A stretch of 64,000 bases of DNA from Rossellomorea aquimaris (GTDB lineage Bacteria; Bacillota; Bacilli; Bacillales; Bacillaceae_B), in the NCBI RefSeq assembly GCF_008180865.1, contig NZ_VTEX01000006.1, forward strand, positions 248,281 through 312,280, given 5' to 3'. Within the stretch, counting starts at the first letter, position 1; the number at the start of each line of letters is the position of its first letter. A model generated the notes under the pieces. It did no database searches, was not told the origin of the DNA, and saw only the letters and a program-made list of their open reading frames with translations. Position numbers and translations under genes: made by a program. Positions 12,589 to 20,547 of the stretch are shown here, piece by piece.

Positions 12589-13900
12589 GGACCCTTTGCA
12601 CAATTTGAAGAATGAAATAGAACGGGAAGTATTCAAGAACACCGACCCTGTCAGTCAAAAAAGGGCCATACTGACGAAGATAAGGAGTGAAAAACAAAAG
12701 AAGTCATCTGTTAAGTCCATCTTTATCAATCTTGGCGTCCCTTTATGCATCATCCTGATCCTTTCTATCCTGGGCAGCAGCTATTTATTCAAGGAAGATT
12801 TGGTGAAAGAAAATGAAAAAGAAATAGAAGAAGAGCCTACAGATCAACTCACATACATACCAACTGACGAGTGGGATGAAAAGATCATAGACGAAAAAGC
12901 CTCCATCAGAAAATCGGCGACTCCCATCGATGAAGTAACAGAGGAACCAAAGCAAGAATCAGAAGCACCACAAGAGAAGAAAGAAGAGGAAGACAAGACG
13001 GAACCGATGGATGCGCCACCTCTACCTGCCTTTGACTTTTCTATGATCCTGATCAATCCAAATGATTTCAAGGAAAAAGCAGCCAATGGAACGTTCGTCG
13101 GAACTTCCTTTACGATTGGAGACTCCATGGATGAGATACAGGAGGCATACAAGGACAGGTATGAGGATCTCAACATCATGAAGGGTCACAGAAGTTATGA
13201 CCAAATTGAGAACTATCTTCTCCACTTTCAAGCTGAAAAGAAGCTAGCACAGGTCCGTTCCGATATCAGACCGTCTTATAAGTTGGATAAGGTCATTTCG
13301 ACCTTGGGTGAACCGTATTATTTCATGAATGCTTTAGAAGGTGTATATTCAGCGAATTATCTGTATGGTGAATATATAGTGGAAATGGAGTTCCAAGGTA
13401 ATAACAAACTTAAGCCATATTCGATGGAAGAGATTCAATTCATTGATCGTGAATCTATCATTACCTCAGTAGCTCTTTTTAAAAATGACGGACGTACCGA
13501 CTCCCTGAGTAAGGATGTAAAGTATCTAGGAGAAGAAGAACTGATGGAATTCCGTCCTGAATGGTTCAACGAAGCGAGAGACTATATCGTGCAAAATACA
13601 GTATCTCACGCAGTCATCCTTCACTCTCAACAGGACCCGTTGGAATTTAACATCGTCGTCCCACAAGAAACACCAGAGGACGAAATGAGAGCTATAGCAA
13701 ATCAATTCCTGAAGAGATTGACGGATGTTTCGAACGAAGCAATCGAAGAAGGAACAATATGGAATGATTATACCTATGTTATTCATATTGAGAATAGTAT
13801 AGACGGTTATTACGATACGGGATCGAGCAGTTCGAAAAGTACTCATGAAGGGGGTTATCCAGACATCAATTGGACCGGTGATTTAAGCTCCATTGAGTAA
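12581..13900 (+). CDS. membrane-anchored anti-sigma-like protein with large extracellular domain
   Basis: A 439-aa single-pass protein. It has about 45 cytoplasmic residues, a transmembrane helix at about 48-67 (IFINLGVPLCIILILSILG), an acidic Glu/Lys-rich linker (about 70-150) and an extracellular domain. The latter contains GTFVGTSFTIGDSMDEIQE and resembles DUF4309-type domains of Bacillus surface proteins. By its position, overlapping the sigma gene by 8 nt, it is probably the cognate anti-sigma factor with a sensory ectodomain. The cytoplasmic part lacks an obvious zinc-binding HxxxCxxC motif, so it is not a ZAS-type anti-sigma. The C-terminus is Ser/Gly-rich. Its stop codon overlaps a repeat copy. 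Confidence 0.7.
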   Translation: MNKDPLHNLKNEIEREVFKNTDPVSQKRAILTKIRSEKQKKSSVKSIFINLGVPLCIILILSILGSSYLFKEDLVKENEKEIEEEPTDQLTYIPTDEWDEKIIDEKASIRKSATPIDEVTEEPKQESEAPQEKKEEEDKTEPMDAPPLPAFDFSMILINPNDFKEKAANGTFVGTSFTIGDSMDEIQEAYKDRYEDLNIMKGHRSYDQIENYLLHFQAEKKLAQVRSDIRPSYKLDKVISTLGEPYYFMNALEGVYSANYLYGEYIVEMEFQGNNKLKPYSMEEIQFIDRESIITSVALFKNDGRTDSLSKDVKYLGEEELMEFRPEWFNEARDYIVQNTVSHAVILHSQQDPLEFNIVVPQETPEDEMRAIANQFLKRLTDVSNEAIEEGTIWNDYTYVIHIENSIDGYYDTGSSSSKSTHEGGYPDINWTGDLSSIE

Positions 13901-13913
13901 GGTCCGTCCCTCA
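13899..13913 (-). repeat. GGGACGGACCT repeat overlapping a stop codon
   Basis: AAGGTCCGTCCCTCA begins with the last two bases of the TAA of the anti-sigma-like gene. Confidence 0.8.
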
Positions 13914-13916
13914 CAT

Positions 13917-13944
13917 AAGAACTTTGGCATATGCCAAAGTTCTT
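13917..13944. terminator. 28-bp perfect palindrome
   Basis: AAGAACTTTGGCAT is followed directly by its reverse complement. There is only a short T-run, so termination is possible but uncertain. Confidence 0.5.
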
Positions 13945-14074
13945 TACGTATGTATGCGACGCGTGAAACATATATGCAGTTCAAACTTCATTGAAAAAAT
14001 GAGATTGGCAGGAGTTTTGTTAAGAAAAGGTGAAATGAATCATAGGTAAGATTTTATGAAAATGAGGAATCATT

Positions 14075-14395
14075 ATGATTGAAGCACTTATAGGCTTATT
14101 ATGTGCCATGCTCTTCCTGCTCCTTTCATCCATAATCGTTGCAGTAATCCCGGCATATTTGTTTAAAAAGAAATTAACCTATGAAAAGAGGGTAGTAGTG
14201 GAGGCAGTGTTATGGGGCTTATGCTCAATGGTGGTATTCATACTCAATCTACCATACTTTTTAATCAATTCATTTGCCTGCGCAGCCCTTACAATCAACG
14301 GAGTGAAATTAGTTTCCCTTCCAGTATTGGGTATGTTGAAACGCTCGAATAAAAGAAGGTATATCGTTTTGAGACGATTTATGAGGAAATTTTAG
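14075..14395 (+). CDS. small integral membrane protein of unknown function
   Basis: A 106-aa protein with two to three hydrophobic segments (about 3-29, 41-62 and 63-88) and a strongly basic C-terminus (RSNKRRYIVLRRFMRKF). GAGGAA precedes the ATG at good spacing. No family recognised. A hairpin 16 nt after the stop separates it from the convergent gene at 14455. Confidence 0.6.
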   Translation: MIEALIGLLCAMLFLLLSSIIVAVIPAYLFKKKLTYEKRVVVEAVLWGLCSMVVFILNLPYFLINSFACAALTINGVKLVSLPVLGMLKRSNKRRYIVLRRFMRKF

Positions 14396-14410
14396 AATGT
14401 CAGATGCAAA

Positions 14411-14439
14411 AAGAGGCAGCCCAGATGGGATAGCCTCTT
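14411..14439. terminator. hairpin between convergent genes
   Basis: AAGAGGC (14411-14417) pairs with GCCTCTT (14433-14439), with an inner CCC/GGG. It is short on T residues and probably serves either direction weakly. Confidence 0.45.
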
Positions 14440-14454
14440 CAATCTAAACAACAT

Positions 14455-14781
14455 TCAATTACTAATTCTTTCCCGCGTCATGTCATAACCAGAATGAATT
14501 TCTTTCATCCCGATCACTTTCAGAAAGTGGCGGAGCTTGTTCATGCAGGATTCCCCAAGGCCACCTGCGATTTCGAACTGATCAATGACGGCACACTTCT
14601 CAACTTTAGAAGTTGTTACGCTTTGGGTTTTACGATACTCCACATGGTTGTTAATGGCGTACGTGGATACCATGGCTTGCCCGACCTTACAATCACCTTT
14701 GGAAAATTCGAATTGGAACTGGATCGACATATCCAAATCCGAGTATAGAGGATTTACTTTCATGCTTATGCTTTTCATCAT
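14455..14781 (-). CDS. hypothetical protein, 108 aa
   Basis: Not recognised. A soluble protein starting MMKSISMKVNPLYSDLDMS, with an amphipathic mixed alpha/beta pattern. The minus strand is preferred over two overlapping plus-strand frames because AAAGGGGG sits just before its ATG and its codon use looks normal. Two adjacent ATGs (14781 and 14778) are possible starts. It ends near the hairpin shared with the convergent gene at 14075. Nothing else supports a role. Confidence 0.5.
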   Translation of the reverse strand: MMKSISMKVNPLYSDLDMSIQFQFEFSKGDCKVGQAMVSTYAINNHVEYRKTQSVTTSKVEKCAVIDQFEIAGGLGESCMNKLRHFLKVIGMKEIHSGYDMTRERISN

Positions 14782-14838
14782 GAAGCCCCCTTTCTTTTAT
14801 TGTACTTTTATCCTAACAAATTTAATTGAATAAGGTAT

Positions 14839-15489
14839 TTGGCACCAGAAAGCAATACAGGTGATATTGGTTTTGAAATCTCCTCCAATGGTCACTTTAT
14901 CTCCATTAATATAACTCCGGGCATATTCTTAGAAGAATATTTTAGGACGTGAATCATCATGTGAAAGGAGGATGGTTCCAAAATCACATTCCTTCTAAAG
15001 TTCTCTTTTAATGAAGGATATCAACACATAAGAATAGAATAATATTCAGTAAGGAAGCGATTTTTAATCAGGAAGATAGAAGATCTGATGTCAGGAATCT
15101 TATTATTAAACTGTATAGTCAGTAGGTAGTATAACATTTATACTAGTAAAGTTGTCCTTTTGATATGCGCTCTATAAAATACTGACTTTAGTAAAGAGAG
15201 GAAATCGTGAGAAGAACTTGAGGTCGCTAATGGTCATGATTGGCTGTGGCATGAATGTATAGACCGGTTACATAGCATCAAAAACACTCATTTTGAAAAT
15301 GGCTAATATGTAAGAGTCATTGAGGTTATATATCGATCGGTTTGTCCTTATCTACAAAACATAGGCTACCCAGTGAAATATTCCTCGTTTTTGTTTTATG
15401 ATAGGGAAAACTTTCTAGACATATGCTTAAAAGAATATAGTGAGAGTGTAAATTCATATTATAATGAAAAAAAAGCCTCCTGCGTTTGA
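14839..15489 (+). pseudogene. remains of a decayed protein-coding gene
   Basis: The gap between two intact minus-strand genes holds protein-like reading frames broken by stops. The first (14839-14952) reads APESNTGDIGFEISSNGHF and on to EEYFRT, then stops. The second, in one frame, runs from about 15170 to 15489 through a TGA near 15205 and a TAA near 15306. It contains EELEVANGHDWLWHECIDRL before the TAA and VIEVIYRSVCPYLQNIGYPV after it. Restoring the TAA as a sense codon joins about 90 residues. The family is not recognised. The last codons overlap the terminator of the peptide gene, so the end is uncertain. Confidence 0.5.
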
Positions 15490-15495
15490 AGGCTT
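15467..15495 (-). terminator. intrinsic terminator of the ELPSVY peptide gene
   Basis: On the minus strand AAGCCT...AGGCTT is followed by a run of eight T, about 20 nt after the stop of the 82-aa gene. Confidence 0.75.
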
Positions 15496-15517
15496 GTCAT
15501 CTCTCTAAGTTGGAGTA

Positions 15518-15766
15518 TTAGTAAACAGATGGAAGTTCTTTAGAATAAACAGAAGGCAATTCAGCTGCATTCTCAGTAGGGGCTTTGTACACAGATGGAA
15601 GCTCTGCTACAACTTTAGAGTAAACAGAAGGTAATTCTGCCACTACATTTGGAGTCGAGTAAACAGAAGGTAGTTCAGCTACATCATTAGAGGGTGCTTT
15701 AACTGCTGCGAAAGCTCCAAGAAGTAAGACAGAAGCAGTAATAACTGTAAGAAAACGTTTTTTCAT
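15518..15766 (-). CDS. secreted precursor with five ELPSVY repeats, candidate signalling peptide
   Basis: An 82-aa protein: a Sec-type signal peptide (residues 1 to about 24, MKKRF plus a hydrophobic core ending AVKA), then only repeats. ELPSVY occurs five times, at plus-strand positions 15521-15538, 15545-15562, 15587-15604, 15620-15637 and 15659-15676. Four copies are preceded by Ala, and the last is the exact C-terminus. Spacers differ in length (2-7 aa) and sequence, while the hexapeptide is invariant despite differing codons. GGGAGGA lies 7-8 nt before the ATG. It diverges from a PlcR-like HTH-TPR regulator. AELPSVY resembles the PapR heptapeptide ADLPFEF of the B. cereus PlcR system (small-acidic-Leu-Pro-x-x-aromatic). 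I infer a multi-copy pheromone precursor. Confidence 0.8.
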   Translation of the reverse strand: MKKRFLTVITASVLLLGAFAAVKAPSNDVAELPSVYSTPNVVAELPSVYSKVVAELPSVYKAPTENAAELPSVYSKELPSVY

Positions 15767-15838
15767 AGGTATTTCCTCCCTTTTTCAAAGTGAAAGTTTT
15801 TGGGTATGATTGATTAAAAGATTGTTAACTATATTAAA

Positions 15839-15855
15839 GCATATTTAACAAATGC
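15839..15855. promoter_or_regulatory. dyad in the divergent promoter region, candidate operator
   Basis: GCATATTTAACAAATGC is an imperfect inverted repeat (GCATnTnTnAnAnATGC). On the minus strand it lies 5 nt upstream of TATAGT, a likely -10 for the peptide gene that lacks a good -35. The dyad thus takes the -35 position, as at an activator-dependent promoter. Binding by the adjacent regulator is inferred. Confidence 0.45.
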
Positions 15856-15920
15856 ATACATCCCGATTCTAGGGGCTTATTCACCAATTTTAGTGATGAA
15901 AGATAAGCCATACGGCTGAT

Positions 15921-15926
15921 TATAAT
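15921..15926 (+). promoter_or_regulatory. -10 element for the HTH-TPR regulator
   Basis: TATAAT about 45 nt upstream of the regulator start; no convincing -35 at 17 nt. Confidence 0.4.
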
Positions 15927-15971
15927 GAAAAATATAATTATAGGAATATTTTTTTCTTAGGGGAGATTGAC

Positions 15972-16850
15972 ATGGACTTTAGTATCGTAGGTCAAAAAAT
16001 AAAAGAACTACGTAAGAATATAGGTCTTTCACAGGAAGAGCTGGCAGAAGGGATTTGTACCCAGGCTCAGATAAGTAAAATCGAAAAAGGAGATGTCTTT
16101 CCGTACGCATCGACGTTGTTTCTAATATCCAGGAAGCTTGGAGTAGACGTTAACTACTTTTTTGATATAGGAATGACTCCTCGACTTGATTATGTTCTAG
16201 AGGTTGGAAGACAGTTGCAAATTGCGAGAAGAAATATGGATTATAAAGAAATGAAAGAAGTGGTCACAGCTGAAGAAGAAAATCCTTTATTCTTTAATAA
16301 TAACAGAAATTTGCAGCTTCTGAAGTGGCATAAAGGAATTTATCAATTTGAGCTCGATAAGGATCTTGAGAAAGCAGAAAAAACACTCCGTAAATCCATT
16401 ACTCTCACCCACACAACAGATAAAATTTGGACAGAAAGGGAAATTGAAATCCTCCTGACCATTGGGGTTATGTATTTTGAAGAAGGAATTTTCGAAAGAG
16501 CATTGAACATCTATCAAGAAGTGAAGGCGCATATTGAAGCGCTGCCTCACCTGACAGATTATACAATCAAAACGAGACTTTACTATAATATTGCCAGGGT
16601 TTTGACCAGGCTTGAAGAAATAGATCAATCCACAAAGTACTGTAAAGACGCCATTGACTGGTGCATCCTGAAGGACAATATGTATCTTCTTGGAGAACTT
16701 CACTATCACATCGGTTACAACTATGAACTACAAGGGAAAGTGGCAGCAGCCGAGAAATACATGCAAAAAGCACTCATCGTCTTCGAACTTCAAGGAGATG
16801 ACAAATTCATCCAATACATCCGTCGAAAAATAGAAAAATTAACGATATAG
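15972..16850 (+). CDS. HTH-TPR transcriptional regulator, PlcR/RRNPP-like peptide receptor
   Basis: A 292-aa protein with an N-terminal XRE helix-turn-helix (about residues 6-60; QKIKELRKNIGLSQEELAEG, then CTQAQISKIEKGDVFP) followed by helical repeats to the C-terminus. The last ones, such as LGELHYHIGYNYELQGKVAA and AEKYMQKALIVFE, are clear TPRs. Length and architecture match the PlcR/NprR/Rgg class (RRNPP), in which the TPR domain binds a short re-imported peptide. GGGGAGA sits 5 nt before the ATG. The divergent neighbour encodes the repeated AELPSVY peptide, the natural candidate ligand. The stop overlaps a repeat copy. Phage or plasmid regulators share this layout, but no such genes are near. 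Confidence 0.85.
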   Translation: MDFSIVGQKIKELRKNIGLSQEELAEGICTQAQISKIEKGDVFPYASTLFLISRKLGVDVNYFFDIGMTPRLDYVLEVGRQLQIARRNMDYKEMKEVVTAEEENPLFFNNNRNLQLLKWHKGIYQFELDKDLEKAEKTLRKSITLTHTTDKIWTEREIEILLTIGVMYFEEGIFERALNIYQEVKAHIEALPHLTDYTIKTRLYYNIARVLTRLEEIDQSTKYCKDAIDWCILKDNMYLLGELHYHIGYNYELQGKVAAAEKYMQKALIVFELQGDDKFIQYIRRKIEKLTI

Positions 16851-16862
16851 GGACGGACCTCC
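16849..16862 (+). repeat. GGGACGGACCT repeat at a stop codon
   Basis: AGGGACGGACCTCC begins inside the TAG stop of the regulator gene. This is the last dense-region copy; the next is near 40 kb. Confidence 0.8.
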
Positions 16863-16892
16863 ATTACATGAACGGGATGGGAGTGATAGACA

Positions 16893-17579
16893 ATGAATAA
16901 AAGACAAAAATTGTGGTTGAAAATAAGTATATCTTTCCTATTATTAGGAACCATCATCATGTCTATCGTAGCTTATTTCCTTATCCAATCCATAAGAGAG
17001 GTCTTTTATCAACGTGCGTTTGAGAAGCAATATGACTATGTGTCATTAGAGGAAGAGGGATCGATTGATGCGGTCCAGGTCTTTCACGGGGTGAAAATAA
17101 ATACCTATGTTGAAAGTGAGAGTAACGCGAGCATCGTTCTAGAAATAAATGACGAAGTGGAAGCGAAGATAAAAGGACTTAAGGTTGACCCTGAGGAAGA
17201 GGGCATGCAGCCTTTTTCGAATGTGATCCAATATAAATCAGTAACAGACATTCAATCAGGCAAAGAGCAGTTCATCGTCAGCCTGCAAACGACTCCCGCT
17301 AACAAAAGGGACGGCAACATTAAATACAGGGCCTACACGATCAATGAAAATGGCATCGTTAAGAAGAGTAATTTCACAGCAAGCACCAAATCAAAGCTTG
17401 AAACCCAATGGATAAGGGGGATCCCGGAGGTAACACAAGGATATTATACCAATGTACCCTATCAGGATGGTTCAGTGGGAGCTATTTTGTTCCTTACTCT
17501 TATCGGGCTGGCAAGTATTGCAGGTGGGGTCCTATTGAGAAGAGCGGTTATTATAAATGAAAGAAGCACAGCTGCTTAG
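16893..17579 (+). CDS. membrane protein of unknown function with extracellular beta domain
   Basis: A 228-aa protein with a transmembrane helix near each end (about 10-32 and 196-218) and about 160 residues between them, predicted outside the cell. No family recognised. It starts 42 nt after the regulator with GGGAGTG before the ATG, and could be cotranscribed with it, so it may be part of or controlled by the same signalling system. The sequence does not decide this. A long hairpin overlaps its stop codon. Confidence 0.6.
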   Translation: MNKRQKLWLKISISFLLLGTIIMSIVAYFLIQSIREVFYQRAFEKQYDYVSLEEEGSIDAVQVFHGVKINTYVESESNASIVLEINDEVEAKIKGLKVDPEEEGMQPFSNVIQYKSVTDIQSGKEQFIVSLQTTPANKRDGNIKYRAYTINENGIVKKSNFTASTKSKLETQWIRGIPEVTQGYYTNVPYQDGSVGAILFLTLIGLASIAGGVLLRRAVIINERSTAA

Positions 17580-17599
17580 GGAGCTGTGCTTCTTTCATT
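17556..17599. terminator. terminator overlapping the stop codon
   Basis: An 18-bp stem, AATGAAAGAAGCACAGCT paired with its reverse complement around an 8-nt loop. The 5' arm is the last codons of the gene. T-rich tail ATTTT. Confidence 0.65.
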
Positions 17600-17631
17600 T
17601 TGGTCATTTTAAAAACACTAACACATAAAGT

Positions 17632-18561
17632 TTAATTCAAATCCAAATGATCCTTTAAATCACTCTGAACCTTTTGCTTTTCTTCTTCAGGGACAACGTA
17701 ATAATAAATATTACTGATCATTTGCCCTTCGCCGGCAATCTGACTTTGAGAAATATCTTTCGTTGCGCTTTTATAATTCTTTTGGATATCGACCATTTCG
17801 TCCAGTGATAAGTTCGTTTTAACATTATTACCTATCGCACCGAAAATATCGCCGAAGTTCCATAAAGAAGAGACACTGGCACCCTCTTTGATAACGGCTT
17901 GAATCACTTGGCGTTGACGGGCTTGGCGCCCAAAGTCGCCGCGGGGGTCTTGTTTCCTCATCCTTGCGTAAGCAAGGGCTTCTTCACCAGTCAGTTGATT
18001 TTGTCCTTCATTAAAGGAATAGCCTCCGGATGAAAAGGCGAAATCATTTGAAACCGTTACACCGCCAACAGCATTTACGATATCCTTAAAGCCTTCCATA
18101 TTGATCTTTGCATAGTAATCAATTGGAATATCCAGAAACTCTTCTACTGTATCCATCGCCATTTCAACGCCGCCAAAGGCATAAGCGTGGTTAATCTTGT
18201 CTTCATATCCTTTTCCGACTATATTTACGAGAGTATCACGCGGTATGCTTAGCATTTTCGTTGTTTTCTCGTGAGGATTTACCGTTACAACGATCATGGA
18301 GTCGGAACGTCCTTTGTCACCGTCTCGTTCATCGACACCTAACAGCAAAACGGAGAATGGATGTTTCTTATCGAATTTCACTTCTTCCGTCCGTTTCTCG
18401 GATTTAGGTCGATCAATATTTTCATTCATCGTTTCAGCTGTCTTATTTAATGAATGATATATGGAATAGGCGTAGCCTCCACCAGCTAATAGCAGTAGGA
18501 GGAAGAATATTCCAACCACTTTTGGCCACTTGCGTTTTTTTCGATGTTTATCCGCTCTCAA
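17632..18561 (-). CDS. LytR-CpsA-Psr (LCP) family wall-polymer ligase
   Basis: LCP enzymes move lipid-linked glycopolymers onto peptidoglycan at the outer face of the membrane. Here there is a basic cytoplasmic tip (RADKHRKKRKWPK), one transmembrane helix (about 15-35) and the LCP domain with the conserved SVLLLGVDERDGDKGRSDSM, LSIPRDTLV, KINHAYAFGG, and the Arg-rich ALAYARMRKQDPRGDFGRQA phosphate-binding motif. The frame opens at a GTG at 18573, but TTG at 18561 is preferred, since AGGTGG then lies 8 nt upstream. It lies between the signalling locus and the polymer cluster and probably attaches the polymer made by the 22-38 kb operon. It ends near the terminator shared with the convergent membrane-protein gene. 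Confidence 0.9.
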   Translation of the reverse strand: MRADKHRKKRKWPKVVGIFFLLLLLAGGGYAYSIYHSLNKTAETMNENIDRPKSEKRTEEVKFDKKHPFSVLLLGVDERDGDKGRSDSMIVVTVNPHEKTTKMLSIPRDTLVNIVGKGYEDKINHAYAFGGVEMAMDTVEEFLDIPIDYYAKINMEGFKDIVNAVGGVTVSNDFAFSSGGYSFNEGQNQLTGEEALAYARMRKQDPRGDFGRQARQRQVIQAVIKEGASVSSLWNFGDIFGAIGNNVKTNLSLDEMVDIQKNYKSATKDISQSQIAGEGQMISNIYYYVVPEEEKQKVQSDLKDHLDLN

Positions 18562-18721
18562 ATTATTTCCCACCTATAAAGTAATAAATTTTACACATAA
18601 GAAAAATATACTAGAAATCAGCTGAAAAAGAAATACATTAGTAAATTTTTGTCTCTATATGACTAATAATTAGGAAAATACCAATTAATTGTCGATTAGA
18701 CCCGAGAGTGTTGGATTAATT

Positions 18722-18730
18722 TGGTATACT
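18722..18730 (+). promoter_or_regulatory. extended -10 promoter of the CWB2-CAP gene
   Basis: TGGTATACT, an extended -10 with no good -35, lies 30 nt upstream of the TTG start. Confidence 0.5.
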
Positions 18731-18759
18731 TAATACATAAAAAGAGAGGAGTGGATATT

Positions 18760-20505
18760 TTGATAAAAAAAGTTGGATTACCCATTATAATATTCATCCT
18801 TGCTTTCAGTTTGATACAAATGGATCGTGTAAAAGCGAATTCAAATGTAGAACGAATAAGCGGAGATAGCAGGTATGATACTGCAGGTGTGATATCTATA
18901 TGGGGATGGAACCAGTCGGATGATATTGTACTTGCAAGTGGAGAGACATTTCCCGACGCCCTCGCAGGCGGCCCCCTTGCTTATAAACTAAACGCTCCTA
19001 TATTACTTACGTCTAAACATCGATTACCTTCAATAACAAAGGAGAGAATCGAGCAACTACAAGCAAAGCATGTGTATATATTGGGTGGGGTCGGGGCAAT
19101 TGACCAATACGTTGAACAGCAGTTAAAGGATTTAGGCATGAAGATTACAAGAATCGGAGGCGACGATCGTTTCCAGACAGCTGCCAAAATAGCAAACTAT
19201 TTACCGTCCAACAAAGCCATCGTGGCAAATGGAAGGAACTTTCCGGATGCCCTGGCAGTGGCACCTTATGCAGCAAAGCATGGAATTCCCATTGTGTTAA
19301 CCGAGTCCGGAAATTTACCGACTGCTACAAAAACGATAACAGATAAAAAAGAAAAAACGATTTTAGTAGGAGGAGCAGGAGTCATTTCTTCGAGTGTTGC
19401 AGCAAAACTCCCTCCCAATACCCGGTATGGCGGTGCAAATCGCTATGACACCGCGAAGAAAATCATTGAAGGCCTTCCAATGAAAACGGATCGTGCCTAC
19501 GTGGCAACCGGTGCAAACTTTGCTGATGCATTGTCGGGATCTGTTATGGCAGCAAAAGATAACGCACCAATCCTTTTAGTGAAAAAAGATCAAATTCCTT
19601 CTTCAATGAAAAGTCTAGTAAACTCTTACCCGGCATTTTCCATTTTAGGGGGGAGCAATGCCGTTGCTTCTGGGGTGGAGGAGGAATTGATAGGCAGTAC
19701 TGAAGAATTCCAATTCCAAGGAGTTCATATCAATGCGACAGAAGCATTTCTGCGCTCTGCTCTCGGAAATCCCCAGCGAATAGATGAGAGCAGGTTCAGC
19801 TTTGATTGGTATGTTTATAATGAAGATCCCAAGACGTATATCCAATTTGGTGTATTTCAGGGATTGGTTGTGGCTCTCTATTCAAATTCGGATAGCTGGA
19901 TTTCCCAGTCAGGGCTTAAGCTGGGTCTGGCGAAATCGGAAGTAGAAGCTCTTTTGAAACAAATAGGTGCGGAACATAATCAGGGAAACGATTATTATGA
20001 TGATGAAATGCTCATACGTACTTATTTTGATAAAAATGATGGTAATACACTTTCCGGTATCTTACTCATGAGGGACGATTTTACGATAACCAATCCCGAT
20101 GTGAACGAAACAGCATTAAGAGATAGTTTGGAGAAGCAGCTTCTTGATCAAGCAAACGCATTACGGGCACGACATCTTATCGCTCCTCTTCAAGCAGATT
20201 CGGAGGCCCGGGAAGTGGCAAGGGCCCATAGCAAAGACATGGCCGAAAGAAATTTCTTCAGTCACGATAACCCGGATGGCCTCTCGTCCTTTCAACGAAT
20301 GGACCAGGCCGGCATCCCCTACTCATCAGCAGGAGAAAACATCGCGGCAGGTCAATTCAATGCCATCGCTGCACACGATGCCTGGGTTAACTCCTCCGGT
20401 CATCGTAAAAACATCCTGAGCCCGCTATTCAAAAATTTGGGTGTGGGAGTGCACTTTGGCGGAGAGTATGGGGTGTACTATACTCAGGATTTCTATACAC
20501 CATAA
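18760..20505 (+). CDS. cell-wall protein: three CWB2 repeats plus C-terminal CAP (SCP/YkwD-like) domain
   Basis: Secreted wall-bound protein of 581 aa. The start is TTG at 18760, with AGAGGAG 8 nt upstream, giving a clean signal peptide (IKKVGLPIIIFILAFSLIQM); a further upstream frame start lacks support. Three CWB2 repeats follow, marked by SGDSRYDTA, GGDDRFQTA and GGANRYDTA, each with the FPDALA or FADALS signature. A linker domain (about 320-440) resembles the region often found before Bacillus CAP domains. The CAP domain has HSKDMAERNFFSHDNPDG, the SAGENIA motif and WVNSSGHRKNIL. CAP proteins of bacteria have no settled activity. CWB2 modules bind an anionic wall polymer non-covalently, so it should sit in the wall. 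Confidence 0.9.
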   Translation: MIKKVGLPIIIFILAFSLIQMDRVKANSNVERISGDSRYDTAGVISIWGWNQSDDIVLASGETFPDALAGGPLAYKLNAPILLTSKHRLPSITKERIEQLQAKHVYILGGVGAIDQYVEQQLKDLGMKITRIGGDDRFQTAAKIANYLPSNKAIVANGRNFPDALAVAPYAAKHGIPIVLTESGNLPTATKTITDKKEKTILVGGAGVISSSVAAKLPPNTRYGGANRYDTAKKIIEGLPMKTDRAYVATGANFADALSGSVMAAKDNAPILLVKKDQIPSSMKSLVNSYPAFSILGGSNAVASGVEEELIGSTEEFQFQGVHINATEAFLRSALGNPQRIDESRFSFDWYVYNEDPKTYIQFGVFQGLVVALYSNSDSWISQSGLKLGLAKSEVEALLKQIGAEHNQGNDYYDDEMLIRTYFDKNDGNTLSGILLMRDDFTITNPDVNETALRDSLEKQLLDQANALRARHLIAPLQADSEAREVARAHSKDMAERNFFSHDNPDGLSSFQRMDQAGIPYSSAGENIAAGQFNAIAAHDAWVNSSGHRKNILSPLFKNLGVGVHFGGEYGVYYTQDFYTP

Positions 20506-20509
20506 TAAA

Positions 20510-20541
20510 AGACCCCGATGACGATAATGTCCTCGGGGTCT
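20510..20541. terminator. bidirectional terminator
   Basis: AGACCCCGA (20510-20518) pairs with TCGGGGTCT (20533-20541) between two convergent genes, A-rich on the left. Confidence 0.75.
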
Positions 20542-20547
20542 ACTATT

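Noticed and set aside
13243-13256. Repeat copy AGGTCCGTTCC in the anti-sigma-like gene
   Set aside because: It has a mismatch in the core and no palindromic flank. A similar near match at 11950 and a partial one at 51268 were also left out.
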